A stretch of 61,490 nt of DNA from a virus. The notes beneath the pieces were generated by a model. It made no database searches. It was not told where the DNA came from and saw only the letters and a list, made by a program, of their open reading frames with translations. Numbering within the stretch: position 1 is the stretch's first letter; each line of letters opens with the position of its first letter. Of this stretch, positions 42,264 to 49,115 are shown one piece after another. Position numbers and translations under genes: made by a program. The DNA is taken from positions 1 to 61,490 of the IMG/VR virus record IMGVR_UViG_3300035665_000036; one strand, 5' to 3'.

Positions 42264-43051
42264 CATTTGTTCAGAAAATTTCGCTAATATTTTCTCGTTA
42301 ATTAACATGTGACCAATTTCTTCCTGTTCGTATACAGTTAATTGTGCCAGGATGCACACCGAATAATAATGCAATTTCTTTATTGGAAAAACCTGCAGAG
42401 AACATTGCTTTTATATCTCTCACGGACTCTTCATTTAATTTAGAATTTATTGCCGTGGTACCCTTCACCATCAATCCCAGATCTTTTGCATGTCTGACAT
42501 TTTCTAGTTGTGTGCACCATTCTAAATTATCAATATTATTATTCTTTTTGTTTGCATCTAAGTGATTTACTTTTGGCAATTTAAGCGGATTTGGTATAAA
42601 AACTAATGCCACTAATCTGTGAACCATTTCTTTCTTACTTTTACCGTTATAACTCAGTGGCACTTGTAAATAACCTAGACCATTGTCATTTTGTTTCAAG
42701 ATACGTCCGGCTTTTATATATTCCCCGCCAAAAGTACTTTTGACAATCCTATCTTTACTCTTTACATTGCCATAAGAAGAAACTTCATAATACTCATCAA
42801 AATCTTTCCAGATTTCCATAATAATCTCCGACTATTTTAAGTTAATTAACAGCTGTATATTACTATACAGTTCAGACTATATCATCTTGGCATCCGCCAA
42901 GCTCCGCGCTTCCACTAAGCTATTAGTGTACTCTACTAAGATTAACAAACATCCGTCTGTTCTTTTCGATAGTCGTTGCACCTTTTGAAGGCTCAGGATT
43001 GTCCTAAGGATGTTTCCTGAATTCACGGAGTTTACTACCACCGAAATATTA
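42264..43051 (-). ncRNA. Group I intron 1 of the RNA polymerase gene
   Basis: The 788-base intron has P GAATTCAGGAAAC (43012-43024), Q GACAATCCTGAGCC (42990-43003), R TGCAACGACTAT (42969-42980) and S AAGATGATATAGTCTG (42873-42887). The 5' exon ends in U (TACCAT) and the intron ends in G (CAAATG). Joining gives KTFYH-RYYYDFRGR, which aligns without gaps to other single-subunit polymerases. Its P, Q and R elements resemble those of the other two introns. Confidence 0.9.
42298..42819 (-). CDS. HNH homing endonuclease in RNAP intron 1
   Basis: 173 residues: NUMOD4-type start EIWKDFDEYYEVSSYGNVKS, HNH core MVHRLVALVF and VNHLDANKKNNNIDNLEW, and a C-terminal helix-turn-helix (FSNKEIALLFGVHPGTINCI). 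It is clearly related to the other HNH ORF, so the two introns share an origin or exchanged endonucleases. Confidence 0.92.
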   Translation of the reverse strand: MEIWKDFDEYYEVSSYGNVKSKDRIVKSTFGGEYIKAGRILKQNDNGLGYLQVPLSYNGKSKKEMVHRLVALVFIPNPLKLPKVNHLDANKKNNNIDNLEWCTQLENVRHAKDLGLMVKGTTAINSKLNEESVRDIKAMFSAGFSNKEIALLFGVHPGTINCIRTGRNWSHVN

Positions 43052-43795
43052 ATGGTAGAAAGTTTTCCCAATGAACCTTTTCGCAATATTTCCGATGGCT
43101 TTTGCTTCTCTCAGCTTAGTGGCTTTTGCTTCAGGATTTTGAGAATCCCATATATCAGAAAATGCTTCTGTTTTATTTCGAAGCGCCCAACTGTACATGT
43201 GAAACACGTCATTGTTAACACGCCAACCCATTGCTTGAGATCTATTTATGCACTCAAATATGATCGGGTGTGTTTCTGGAGTGACTTTTGACATCACTTC
43301 CTTGCTACCTGTCTTAATCATAACAACACCGGATTCATGCCTCAAATTTGTCCAAGGCGCATACGGTGTTAATGACGGTAATTTTTCCACGGCATTTACT
43401 TCGACTTTCTCCCACAATTCGCATATGATTTCATCATTTAGCACTTGAATGATGTACGCTGCATGTTTGCCATTTGACTTGCCCAAGAGTACTGTGAGCA
43501 CTTCAAGCTCTTCAAATGAGTAAAGTAAGAATGCCCCTGTCTTTGCAGCCAAGGAAGAGTCTTTTTTCATCTTGTATTTGCTTCTGACTCCATGTCCAAT
43601 TGCAGAAATAACTTCGGTTAGATAAATGGTGTTCTTTTTTGAACCCTTTTTTGACCTTGTATATAGATAGACGATTGATACAAGAACATCGAAGTAGTCT
43701 TCCACTTCAAGCTCCTTCAAGTATTTCAAAGGATTTTGATTTGATATTTCATTTGCCAATCTGGATTTCAATGATGATATTAATATTTGTCTCAT
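43052..43795 (-). CDS. T7-type RNA polymerase, exon 1
   Basis: The first 248 codons of a spliced 749-residue polymerase. It contains the N-terminal domain and ends IAKRFIGKTFYH. LTPYAPWTNLRHESGVVMI resembles the segment before the palm in T7 RNAP. At 749 residues the enzyme is shorter than T7's 883, mainly at the N-terminus. Its start overlaps the upstream membrane gene (ATGA). Confidence 0.88.
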
Positions 43796-43929
43796 AATGA
43801 ACTAACCATTTTCAGTATTATTAATAAACATGCAAAAATTACAAATATCGCCAGAAATTTTATCATAATTGCAAGCATTGCAATTAATAAAATCATCTTA
43901 GTAATTGCGATATTGTTTCTTTTTGTCAT
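43792..43929 (-). CDS. Small membrane protein before RNAP (45 aa)
   Basis: MTKRNNIAITKMILLIAMLA continues into a second hydrophobic stretch (FLAIFVIFACLLIIL). GAGGC precedes the ATG and its stop overlaps the polymerase start, so it is coupled to RNAP translation. Function unknown. Confidence 0.55.
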   Translation of the reverse strand: MTKRNNIAITKMILLIAMLAIMIKFLAIFVIFACLLIILKMVSSL

Positions 43930-43950
43930 GTCAGCCTCTTTGGTTTTAAA

Positions 43951-43978
43951 TTAAATTCTCATATAGTATAATTCCCGT
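43951..43978 (-). promoter_or_regulatory. Possible degenerate early promoter
   Basis: Minus strand ACGGGAATTATACTATATGA resembles the early elements at 45.1, 47.3 and 49.6 kb in its GCGGAAA...TATATGA parts, but lacks the GTATC block. It follows the terminator and precedes the RNA polymerase gene, where a promoter would be useful. Weak evidence. Confidence 0.3.
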
Positions 43979-44036
43979 ATTTTTAGTTTGTTTGATTTTA
44001 AATCTCAACGGATCAAGGTAGTTTGCACAGAGCAGT

Positions 44037-44090
44037 AAAAAAAAAAAAAAAAAAAAAAAAAAGTAAGCGCATGGGGCCCCGAAGGGCCCC
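44037..44090 (-). terminator. UUCG hairpin with 26-T tract
   Basis: On the minus strand a perfect GGGGCCC-TTCG-GGGCCCC hairpin (C-UUCG-G tetraloop) is followed after ATGCGCTTAC by 26 T. The tetraloop is the stable form only on the minus strand, agreeing with leftward transcription. The spacer before the T run is unusual for an intrinsic terminator. It separates the early genes from the RNA polymerase gene. Confidence 0.75.
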
Positions 44091-44096
44091 AAAAAT

Positions 44097-44285
44097 TTAA
44101 TTTTCTCTCTTATAAAACACAATATTAACAACAAAACTAAATACAAAAAGTATTTTAATTATTATTACATATTCTGCAAATATAACTATAGTACTCCCTA
44201 GCCTTGGAAAGAGCATTACCATCAAGCCTATTACGCAGCCACATACAATTAGACTTTTTGCCAATGCATCAGCAATACGATTCAT
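44097..44285 (-). CDS. Two-TM membrane protein (62 aa)
   Basis: Hydrophobic helices (SLIVCGCVIGLMVMLF and IKILFVFSFVVNIVFY) with a short basic end. It overlaps the gene before it by 4 bases, in a run of four small membrane genes. Confidence 0.55.
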   Translation of the reverse strand: MNRIADALAKSLIVCGCVIGLMVMLFPRLGSTIVIFAEYVIIIKILFVFSFVVNIVFYKREN

Positions 44286-44536
44286 TGCTCTTCTCCCGAT
44301 AGTCTACTGTTAATTAATTCTTTTTCAAGAAAATCAATATAGTCTAAATATTGAGAATTCTCCTTTTCAACTGCTTTAATTTTCTTTTTATTCTTGACGT
44401 GAATTGCATACGCTGCTCCGATAACACCGCCAAGAATCATACCAGCACCGCCAGGTGTTGCCGCAAAAAGAAGTGCTTTTGTCATCCCAGCACCAAGTGC
44501 GGATGATTTCAAACCTTCTACTATAACTGTACTCAT
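44282..44536 (-). CDS. Small membrane protein with coiled-coil tail (84 aa)
   Basis: A Gly/Ala-rich hydrophobic N-terminal region (ATPGGAGMILGGVIGAAYAI) followed by a charged coiled coil (KKKIKAVEKENSQYLDYIDF). It overlaps the genes on both sides by 4 bases. Similar in its TPGG/TPAG turn to the preceding 58-residue protein. Confidence 0.55.
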   Translation of the reverse strand: MSTVIVEGLKSSALGAGMTKALLFAATPGGAGMILGGVIGAAYAIHVKNKKKIKAVEKENSQYLDYIDFLEKELINSRLSGEEQ

Positions 44537-44709
44537 TTCTCACCTCCATTTGCTTTGTCTCGCTCTTTTTGATAAAAAGCCCAACCTACGCTAACCAGGC
44601 TCACTACTACAAGAACTACACCAGCTGGTGTAGTTGCCATTAATACAGCTCTTGTTGCTATGACCGCTATTGCTGATGACGTCAACATATCTTTGTGCAT
44701 TTGTTTCAT
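44533..44709 (-). CDS. Small membrane protein (58 aa)
   Basis: MKQMHKDMLTSSAIAVIATR is followed by VLMATTPAGVVLVVVSLVSV and a charged tail. It shares the ALLFA/VLMA-TTP-(G/A)-G layout with the next gene, so they may be an ancient duplication. The stop overlaps the next start. Confidence 0.5.
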   Translation of the reverse strand: MKQMHKDMLTSSAIAVIATRAVLMATTPAGVVLVVVSLVSVGWAFYQKERDKANGGEK

Positions 44710-44713
44710 TGTA

Positions 44714-44923
44714 TTAACCCCAAATTGTTTCGATCGTAAATAAAATAATTACGAACCACTGAATTGCAATTGTGATTCTTTGTGTTTTGATGATTTCCAA
44801 AGGTCTGTTTTCAACCTCAAGCTTTTCTTCAACCATTCTTCGAAATGCATTGTCGCGCATTTCTCTTTCTTTTGCAAGTCTTTTTTGCTGAAAACTTTTT
44901 ACGTCATTCATAACTGCGCTCAT
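44714..44923 (-). CDS. Small protein with C-terminal TM (69 aa)
   Basis: ATG at 44923, with AAGGAG before it, gives MSAVMNDVKSFQQKRLAKER, a charged helix, then a C-terminal membrane segment (IAIQWFVIILFTIETIWG). Tail-anchored layout. Function unknown. Confidence 0.55.
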   Translation of the reverse strand: MSAVMNDVKSFQQKRLAKEREMRDNAFRRMVEEKLEVENRPLEIIKTQRITIAIQWFVIILFTIETIWG

Positions 44924-44933
44924 GTCAATCTCC

Positions 44934-45092
44934 TTAAGCAAACAATTCAAGTTCAACAATTTTGACGCTGTCAAATGTCCAACCCATTTTAGCCAAAATT
45001 TCTGACTGCATAATTTCTTCCTGTTCACTCATTGCGATCACTTCCATAGTTTCGCCATTTTGATTTTTGTAAATGTGATAATATTGTTTCAT
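44934..45092 (-). CDS. Small hypothetical protein (52 aa)
   Basis: AGAGGAAAGAAA precedes ATG at 45092. The protein begins MKQYYHIYKNQNGETMEVIA and is followed by an acidic helix. It is the first gene behind early element C. Confidence 0.55.
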   Translation of the reverse strand: MKQYYHIYKNQNGETMEVIAMSEQEEIMQSEILAKMGWTFDSVKIVELELFA

Positions 45093-45126
45093 TTTCTTTC
45101 CTCTAAAAAATTATAGTTATTGATGT

Positions 45127-45153
45127 TATCATATAAGATACCATATTTTCCGC
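45127..45153 (-). promoter_or_regulatory. Early promoter-like element C
   Basis: Plus-strand TATCATATAAGATAC then 12 bases ending TTTTCCGC. It is one of three copies of a 27-bp element, each starting in the gap after a gene. No -35 box lies at the right distance, arguing against a host sigma-70 promoter. Confidence 0.6.
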
Positions 45154-45154
45154 A

Positions 45155-45457
45155 TCAAATTCCACGTGAATCTATGATGACTTGCTGTTTTCTTTTACGT
45201 ATTTTGCGTGTGTATGTCACTGTGTTTGCTCCAGGGACATTTTCAGTGACTAAATGTACAGGTTCGACAGATCTGTTTACATACCCATTTTCCATTTGCA
45301 TTTTATTTGCAACCAACTCAGTTTGAATACTTTTCAATCTATTACTTATAACGCCGTTTGCTGCCACTACATTTTTTCTATCCATACTACCATCTAAAAG
45401 ACCTTGTAAAAGTGCTTCTAAAACTGCATCTATATCTTTTGTTGTTTTTAAACTCAT
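45155..45457 (-). CDS. Hypothetical protein (100 aa)
   Basis: The N-terminal half is helical (DIDAVLEALLQGLLDGSMD), typical of small phage regulators or adaptor proteins; the C-terminal end is basic (RKIRKRKQQ). Its stop codon touches early element C. Confidence 0.55.
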   Translation of the reverse strand: MSLKTTKDIDAVLEALLQGLLDGSMDRKNVVAANGVISNRLKSIQTELVANKMQMENGYVNRSVEPVHLVTENVPGANTVTYTRKIRKRKQQVIIDSRGI

Positions 45458-45468
45458 TATACTTCTCC

Positions 45469-46164
45469 TTATTTAACTTCTCTTAATGCTCTTTGTAATC
45501 TCAAATTAGTGCGGTACATATTTATCCAATCTTTTGTAATACTTTTTCTTCTTAATCCTATTCTCTTAAATAGACGCAATTCTACAATTCTCTTACTCAC
45601 ATATTCGTCTGTTAATGTATCTCTTGCTTTTTCATAATGATTTTTACTATTTTTTGCTTGCCTCTCCATATCTTTTTCTTTGAAATCAATATTACTGGCT
45701 CGTTTATTTTTTCTAGCTTGCCAAGCATTTCTTGCATGTGCTTTTACTTTTTCAGGGTTATTGAGACGCCATTCTTTTTGGCATGATTTACAAATATTTG
45801 AAATATTAAACGACATACCAGGTGCTTTTGAAAAACATTTTATAGGTAATTCTTCATTACACTTTATACATGTCATCATTTTGGGAAGTTCTGAATATTC
45901 CACTTGTTTGCGTCGTTCATATCTCTCCTTTAAATATACTTTCATTTTTTCTTTATATTCAGGAGTCTCTCTTACATCATAATATTTTTTAGCATTTTCT
46001 CTTTTTTGCTGTTTCTTTTCTTCAGTGAGTGTTTGATAGCCATATCTTTCCTTACGGCATATTTTGCACATATAGTCAAACCCATCTTTACTTCGTTTGT
46101 TTTTTGTAAAATAAACTACTTCTTTCTCTTTATTACATGTACTGCATATTTTTGTTTCACACAT
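45469..46164 (-). CDS. Double zinc-ribbon protein (231 aa)
   Basis: Two Cys4 sets: CSTCNKEK...YMCKIC at the N-terminus and CIKCNEEL...NICKSC near residue 100, separated by a Lys/Glu helix. This ribbon is common at the start of HNH-type endonucleases, and the rest is Lys/Arg-rich, but no HNH core is visible. It may be a relative that lost the nuclease, or a DNA-binding regulator. Confidence 0.65.
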   Translation of the reverse strand: MCETKICSTCNKEKEVVYFTKNKRSKDGFDYMCKICRKERYGYQTLTEEKKQQKRENAKKYYDVRETPEYKEKMKVYLKERYERRKQVEYSELPKMMTCIKCNEELPIKCFSKAPGMSFNISNICKSCQKEWRLNNPEKVKAHARNAWQARKNKRASNIDFKEKDMERQAKNSKNHYEKARDTLTDEYVSKRIVELRLFKRIGLRRKSITKDWINMYRTNLRLQRALREVK

Positions 46165-46224
46165 AATCTTTTCCTTTCAATTATAGTTATATTGAGCAGT
46201 TTAAAGACATACTCAGGTCTATTA

Positions 46225-46344
46225 CTATCTTTGTGGCCAATTGTTTGGATACACAGTCCACCCTCTTTTGTGCATCTCTGTTGCAACAAAAGGTGAGTTG
46301 GTGTATGTGACCAAATTGGCCTTTCTTAATCTATACTTGCTCAT
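46225..46344 (-). CDS. Small hypothetical protein (39 aa)
   Basis: GAGGGGTAAAGTAA precedes the ATG at 46344, giving MSKYRLRKANLVTYTNSPFV and 19 more residues ending YPNNWPQR. It overlaps the end of the upstream gene. The 46165-46224 stretch after it contains nothing I can support. Confidence 0.5.
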   Translation of the reverse strand: MSKYRLRKANLVTYTNSPFVATEMHKRGWTVYPNNWPQR

Positions 46345-46591
46345 TTACTTTACCCCTCAATTTTGCCAATTTTGCCATCCTTTCATTATACTTTTCAGTC
46401 AATCTTCTCTCCTCACGAACAATTAACTCAAGATTACGTTGTTTTGCCAAGGCCAGTAACTCCTCTTTATTGTTGGATATTTCACAGCAAAACATATTAG
46501 TTGTTTGAAGGTAGTACGGATGATCAAGACCTTGGCGGTAACCATCATCACATAGGTCATAAAGAAAATCTTCCAAGTCATCTTCCATCAT
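46331..46591 (-). CDS. Small hypothetical protein (86 aa)
   Basis: An acidic start (MMEDDLEDFLYDLCDDGY) and a charged helical C-terminal half. No family recognised; overlaps the next small gene by 14 bases. Confidence 0.5.
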   Translation of the reverse strand: MMEDDLEDFLYDLCDDGYRQGLDHPYYLQTTNMFCCEISNNKEELLALAKQRNLELIVREERRLTEKYNERMAKLAKLRGKVNEQV

Positions 46592-46627
46592 TTCAAAACC
46601 CTCCTTTAATTACGATTGCAGGTTTAC

Positions 46628-46996
46628 TCATTTGATCACCCTTGCGTGATATTTGAAATACTTATCTATCATGCAATCTTTTCCAAAAAGTTCCCTAAAA
46701 AGCACTGCTTCAGGACATTCGCAATGATGTGAAGAATTCATCGGAATAGTGAACTTAAATCCGATTACATCTTTGTAATCGTACCAAGCAGCTTTTATAG
46801 AGAACTTACCCTTGACACTTTTGCGACAACGCCTTTCTGAAATAATCATTACCTTTTGCGTATTAGCGAAATCAACAAAACCTCTAATTCTTTCGACAAT
46901 ATGTACAAGAATCAAGGCTTCCGCAGGATTTTTATTTATATTACCAAGAAGCTGTGTAGCTTCTTCTGTAAGTTCAATTGTGTATTCTATTTTCAT
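46628..46996 (-). CDS. Hypothetical protein (122 aa)
   Basis: Alpha/beta protein with MIISERRCRKSVKGKFSIKA and a C-terminal CECPEAVLFRELFGKDC. It overlaps the exported-protein gene upstream by 4 bases. No family recognised. Confidence 0.55.
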   Translation of the reverse strand: MKIEYTIELTEEATQLLGNINKNPAEALILVHIVERIRGFVDFANTQKVMIISERRCRKSVKGKFSIKAAWYDYKDVIGFKFTIPMNSSHHCECPEAVLFRELFGKDCMIDKYFKYHARVIK

Positions 46997-47229
46997 TTTA
47001 AAAGTCCTCCTTTAATTGTCAATGCAGGTTTATGGTATTGAATATTCCCGAACTTATCCGCTTGGTATGTCTTACCGTGTTTAATCACTAGGTGTGGTTT
47101 ATTGTATTCCACATTACCAAACTTATCTGTCTGGTAAAGTTTCATTGTTGGTTGTTGCGCTTTGGCCTCCGGATTGAAAGCCACGATTGCTGAAACAACG
47201 GTTAAGGTTATTAAGATTTTTTTGAACAT
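46993..47229 (-). CDS. Exported YQxDKxGNxxYxKP repeat protein
   Basis: 78 residues with a Sec signal peptide (MFKKILITLTVVSAIVAFNP, cut after AKA) and two copies of a short repeat, LYQTDKFGNVEYNKPHLVIK and TYQADKFGNIQYHKPALTIK. A lipoprotein with the same repeat lies at 47923. The mature protein would sit in the periplasm. Function unknown; a surface or envelope effect such as superinfection exclusion is possible. Confidence 0.7.
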   Translation of the reverse strand: MFKKILITLTVVSAIVAFNPEAKAQQPTMKLYQTDKFGNVEYNKPHLVIKHGKTYQADKFGNIQYHKPALTIKGGLLK

Positions 47230-47311
47230 TTTACTTCTCCTTTTTGATTTCTTGACATCTGCATAATATTATGAACGTGTCGCACAGTTCACATTTAGTT
47301 ATTTTCTCTTT

Positions 47312-47338
47312 TATCATATAAGATACTCAATTTTCCGC
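47312..47338 (-). promoter_or_regulatory. Early promoter-like element B
   Basis: Plus-strand TATCATATAAGATAC then TCAATTTTCCGC, matching elements A and C at 23-24 of 27 positions by eye. It overlaps the stop codon of the upstream Cys-rich gene and lies 83 bases before the exported repeat protein. Confidence 0.6.
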
Positions 47339-47500
47339 GTTTTCCTTCACCACAAACATTACATTCTCGTTATCATGACGCTCATACTCTTTACACAATA
47401 CACGTTCACAAATTTGAAATGATTTAATAAAGACACACCCAGTACAGGAACCATCAGAATTCCCGGCAACCTCTATGATCTCCCATGTGATATCATTCAT
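47327..47500 (-). CDS. CxGC Cys-rich small protein (57 aa)
   Basis: MNDITWEIIEVAGNSDGSCT continues to GCVFIKSFQICERVLCKEY and MFVVKENAEN. The layout C-x-GC-x-F-x5-C-x3-C matches the neighbouring gene and the modules at 27047. It probably binds zinc. It overlaps the upstream homologue by 8 bases, a tandem duplication. Confidence 0.6.
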   Translation of the reverse strand: MNDITWEIIEVAGNSDGSCTGCVFIKSFQICERVLCKEYERHDNENVMFVVKENAEN

Positions 47501-47660
47501 TTTCTTCGACCTCTCTGTATTTGTATATGACGTTTCTACCGTCGGTTCTTTCATCATCTGTGCATTTCATGATCCTGCACATCACTGGTTGGTTCAGAAA
47601 TATACAACCATCACAGCCAAGTTTATCAGTTTCAACTTCGATTATTTCTCTTTCACACAT
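47493..47660 (-). CDS. CDGC Cys-rich small protein (55 aa)
   Basis: GGAGATTGAAA precedes ATG at 47660. The product reads MCEREIIEVETDKLGCDGCI, then FLNQPVMCRIMKC and NVIYKYREVEENE. It is a homologue of the next gene (same Cys spacing) and of the modules in the 27047-27730 protein. Probable zinc site. Confidence 0.6.
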   Translation of the reverse strand: MCEREIIEVETDKLGCDGCIFLNQPVMCRIMKCTDDERTDGRNVIYKYREVEENE

Positions 47661-47910
47661 TTTCAATCTCCATTAAAGATTCTTTCCAATCTCCATTAAA
47701 CACACAATCGCCTAGATACTCCATGCAAGGTGTTGCTGATTGCCAGCATCCGTCAGATATCCAGGGTTCGTCTTGATAAACATACACACTACCGTCTTCG
47801 TCAGTCGCAATATACTGATTGGTTGACAATACCTGAAGAGATGTCCCGAAATACTCAATGGTATTGAGTACTAAATCACTTAGATTGAACTTGGTTATTT
47901 CGAATGTCAT
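47653..47910 (-). CDS. IATDEDG-family small protein (85 aa)
   Basis: MTFEITKFNLSDLVLNTIEY then FG, YIATDEDGSVYVYQDEPWI and GDWKESLMEIENV. Two relatives are at 48143 (frameshifted) and 48815. The conserved IATDEDG-x-VY and GDWKESLM ends mark the family. Function unknown. Confidence 0.6.
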   Translation of the reverse strand: MTFEITKFNLSDLVLNTIEYFGTSLQVLSTNQYIATDEDGSVYVYQDEPWISDGCWQSATPCMEYLGDCVFNGDWKESLMEIENV

Positions 47911-47922
47911 GATTGGCCTCTG

Positions 47923-48153
47923 TTATCTGCGCTTGATGGAATAATGCGGTCTGTGGTATAAGATGTTGCCATATTTATCTGCTTGATACACTCTGTCACC
48001 TCTTAATTTTAAACTCGGTTTGTGGTACAAAATATTCCCATATTTATCCCTTTGGTATACTGTGTTGGGATCATCAGGCATTCTGTGATGCTTATAACCA
48101 CAACCTTGCAACAACAACAATACTGCAATGAAAAATAACGTATTAACTTTCAT
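47923..48153 (-). CDS. Lipoprotein with YQxDKYGNIxYHxP repeats
   Basis: 76 residues with a lipoprotein signal (MKVNTLFFIAVLLLLQGC; lipobox LLQGC), then VYQRDKYGNILYHKPSLKL and VYQADKYGNILYHRPHYSI. After cleavage at Cys it would be anchored to a membrane. It is a paralogue of the 46993 protein. Phage lipoproteins can block later infection, but that is only a possibility here. Confidence 0.72.
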   Translation of the reverse strand: MKVNTLFFIAVLLLLQGCGYKHHRMPDDPNTVYQRDKYGNILYHKPSLKLRGDRVYQADKYGNILYHRPHYSIKRR

Positions 48154-48410
48154 TTTTAATCTCCATCAAAGACTCTTTCCAGTCACCATCAAAAGTGGCA
48201 TTTCCCAAACAATTGACATCAGGTTCAACACAACCCCGCCCCCCAATCCGTGACACCTAACCAGGGCTTATATGAGTAGGCATAGACATAACCATCTTCG
48301 TCTGTTGCAATCCAGTGGTGTTCACCCGATATTTGTAGAATTATCCCAAAATAATTGACAGATCGGAAAAGTTGTTGCTCTGCATCAAAATTGATTATCT
48401 TAAAGGTCAT
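48143..48410 (-). pseudogene. Frameshifted IATDEDG-family gene
   Basis: From ATG 48410 the frame reads MTFKIINFDAEQQLFRSVNY ... WIATDEDGYVYAYSYKPW and then, in a G-rich run (TTGGGGGGCGGGG near 48240), goes out of frame and stops at LC. The expected end CLGNATFDGDWKESLMEI is present in another frame down to a stop at 48143. One base added or lost in the G run explains this: real decay, a phase-variable tract or a read error. Confidence 0.65.
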
Positions 48411-48812
48411 TTATTTCTCCTTTGTGAAACTTAATAAAGCGGCTCTGTGTTCTAACATAGCCTCTTTTGTTAAATGTATTAACCCATTACCTAAGAAACG
48501 ACAATCCATACTGCTGCCGTTCCATATATACGAGAAAACACCTTCTACAGGATTAACGAGATCCACAAAATAGTATCGCTCTCCGATTGATAAAGTTTCT
48601 TTCACTGGAACTGGTACATCATGCCCATTTATTTGGATGAATTCTGATTTTAATACCCAGAAATTGCCATGCAGAGGTCCGTTGTAATTATATATATCAC
48701 CATCCATATCTTTACATTGTAGCGTACCGTTCTTCAAGCTTAACTCTCCACGATTACCCATGATAAATGTACGTCCAGCCAATAAAGCTTCCATCACTTC
48801 TTTTTGGTTCAT
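48411..48812 (-). CDS. Hypothetical protein (133 aa)
   Basis: GGAGGACTAAAA precedes ATG at 48812. The N-terminus MNQKEVMEALLAGRTFI and strands such as GTLQCKDMDGDIYNYNG resemble small phage proteins with a mixed alpha/beta start (a DUF of the KEVMEALLxGxxi type). Function unknown. Confidence 0.55.
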   Translation of the reverse strand: MNQKEVMEALLAGRTFIMGNRGELSLKNGTLQCKDMDGDIYNYNGPLHGNFWVLKSEFIQINGHDVPVPVKETLSIGERYYFVDLVNPVEGVFSYIWNGSSMDCRFLGNGLIHLTKEAMLEHRAALLSFTKEK

Positions 48813-48814
48813 TT

Positions 48815-49069
48815 TTAGTCCTCCAATATCATTAGTGAGTCTCTCCAATCACCTTTATACTCACAACAGCCGATATGCTCACATGTGTCCAGCTCTGAAG
48901 CACCTTCTGTCCAATAATCAAATTGTAAGTCTAAATCTGGTTGAGTTTTAAAGGTGTATATCATTCCATTTCTATCAACTGCGATGAATGCTGCCTCCAT
49001 TTCCACTAAAATTTTTTTACCGCAATACTCAATAAGCTTACGATCTAGTTCAACTATTTCAAATGACAT
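48815..49069 (-). CDS. IATDEDG-family small protein (84 aa)
   Basis: MSFEIVELDRKLIEYCGKKI, then FIAVDRNGMIYTFKTQ and a C-terminal CEYKGDWRDSLMILED. It shares the layout of the 47653 protein. The ATG at 49069 follows AAAGGAG and a terminator hairpin. Confidence 0.58.
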   Translation of the reverse strand: MSFEIVELDRKLIEYCGKKILVEMEAAFIAVDRNGMIYTFKTQPDLDLQFDYWTEGASELDTCEHIGCCEYKGDWRDSLMILED

Positions 49070-49086
49070 ATCATTTCTCCTTTTTG

Positions 49087-49115
49087 CAAAATAAAAGGCT
49101 ACCATTTAGGTAGCC
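49087..49115 (-). terminator. Terminator hairpin with TTTTATTTT tail
   Basis: Minus strand GGCTACC pairs with GGTAGCC around TAAAT, then TTTTATTTTG. The stem's 5' arm is the end of the hydrolase gene, and its loop holds the stop codon. Confidence 0.85.

Noticed and set aside
43946-44146. 66-codon minus-strand frame with a run of eight Phe
   Set aside because: The Phe run is only the translation of the 26-base homopolymer, and the frame crosses the terminator hairpin and the end of a real gene.
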